Source: Planctomycetaceae bacterium (lineage in GTDB: Bacteria > Planctomycetota > Planctomycetia > Planctomycetales > Planctomycetaceae). Taken from it: 64,000 bases of DNA. Shown in pieces: positions 63,768 through 64,000 of the stretch. The position numbers and the translations under genes are program-made. Numbering within the stretch: position 1 is the first letter of the stretch; the number at the start of each line of letters is the position of its first letter. The stretch is taken from positions 16,645 to 80,644 of the forward strand of contig JAWKTX010000020.1 in assembly GCA_041398825.1 (NCBI GenBank), given 5' to 3'. A model generated the notes under the pieces. The model was given only the letters and a program-made list of their open reading frames with translations. It ran no database searches and was not told where the DNA came from.

Positions 63768-63780
63768 ACAAGATCCTGGA

Positions 63781-64000
63781 GCTGTCCCCACAACTGTGGG
63801 GGTGAACCGTACTCGCACGCACCTGGGATCCGGCCAGACGTCGCTGTCCCCACAACTGTGGGGGTGAACCGCGATTAGCCTGGTCAGGCAGGATCGGCTG
63901 AATCGCTGTCCCCACAACTGTGGGGGTGAACCGTCGCTGCTGCCTGGCGTTTTGGACCTTTAGGTGCTGTCCCCACAACTGTGGGGGTGAACCGGCACGG
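63781..64000 (+). CRISPR. type I-E CRISPR array (continues past the window)
   Basis: Four identical 29-bp repeats at 63781-63809, 63843-63871, 63905-63933 and 63966-63994. Each contains the 6-bp stem CCCCAC/GTGGGG around AACT and ends in GTGAACCG, the Cas6e-generated 5' handle. Spacers are 33, 33 and 32 nt; a fourth begins at 63995. Repeat polarity shows transcription on the plus strand, the same direction as cas2, so the leader end is at the cas2 side, where only 13 bp separate gene and array. No repeat mutations are seen. Confidence 0.97.

Overview
The window is a stretch of a planctomycete chromosome (class Planctomycetia, most likely Planctomycetales). The marker families are a DUF1501 Tat-exported protein, a PSD1-type cytochrome (DUF1549/DUF1553), a DUF1559 pseudopilin-like protein, a 57-aa DUF6800 protein, several secreted PQQ-type propellers, a neutral ceramidase and large secreted hydrolases. 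Genes lie on both strands in short operons.

Layout. 0-12.3 kb: an FtsX/LolD-type ABC exporter (cut by the left edge), a DUF4832 protein, an ftsL-like/ftsI pair, a PQQ propeller, an EF-hand protein, then a four-gene operon (His-tailed membrane protein, PQQ propeller, RbsA-like ATPase, RbsC-like permease). 12.3-16.1 kb (minus): csrA, holB, trpE and a small hypothetical gene. 16.3-24.4 kb: DUF1501 protein, SGNH-alpha/beta hydrolase fusion, a clan GH-A-like hydrolase and a degenerate M24 peptidase with a receiver-like partner. 24.9-33.7 kb: BatC/BatD-like genes, DUF1559 protein, ceramidase, DUF6800 and peroxiredoxin. 33.8-43.6 kb: PDZ protein, lpxD-lpxI-yggU, ABC-2 permease, glycerophosphodiesterase, lactate permease, rpmA. 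43.7-51.7 kb: Pro-rich membrane protein, an S9B peptidase with an inserted VHL-like beta domain, and a frameshifted PSD1 cytochrome.

52.2-64 kb holds a complete-looking type I-E CRISPR-Cas locus: WYL regulator, cas3, a minus-strand toxin-antitoxin pair, two sigma-domain ORFs, cas8e, cse2, cas7e, cas5e, cas6e, cas1, cas2 and an array of at least four identical 29-bp repeats that runs off the right edge. WYL and cas3 carry about a dozen single-base frameshifts and cas5e carries two; the other cas genes are intact.

The main discovery candidate lies between cas3 and cas8e. Two degenerate copies of the CRISPR repeat sit on the minus strand exactly 61 bp apart, enclosing a 32-nt pseudo-spacer (56642-56731). 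Both keep the Cas6e stem, one by a compensatory base-pair change. The 5' part of this spacer matches the divergent cas-operon promoter about 100 bp away, next to an AAG PAM and just after a TATAAA box, with 13 of the first 16 positions identical and mismatches at 6, 11 and 12. This is the signature of a crRNA-like guide (compare CreA of CreTA and CreR-type autorepressors) that would direct Cascade to repress its own operon. That operon begins with a split ECF-like sigma factor (sigma2 and sigma4 as separate, translationally coupled ORFs), which I do not know as a normal part of type I-E loci. A ParE-type toxin and its antitoxin lie directly downstream of the mini-array on the same strand. The proposed circuit is therefore Cascade plus mini-guide repressing sigma and cas expression, with an embedded addiction module.
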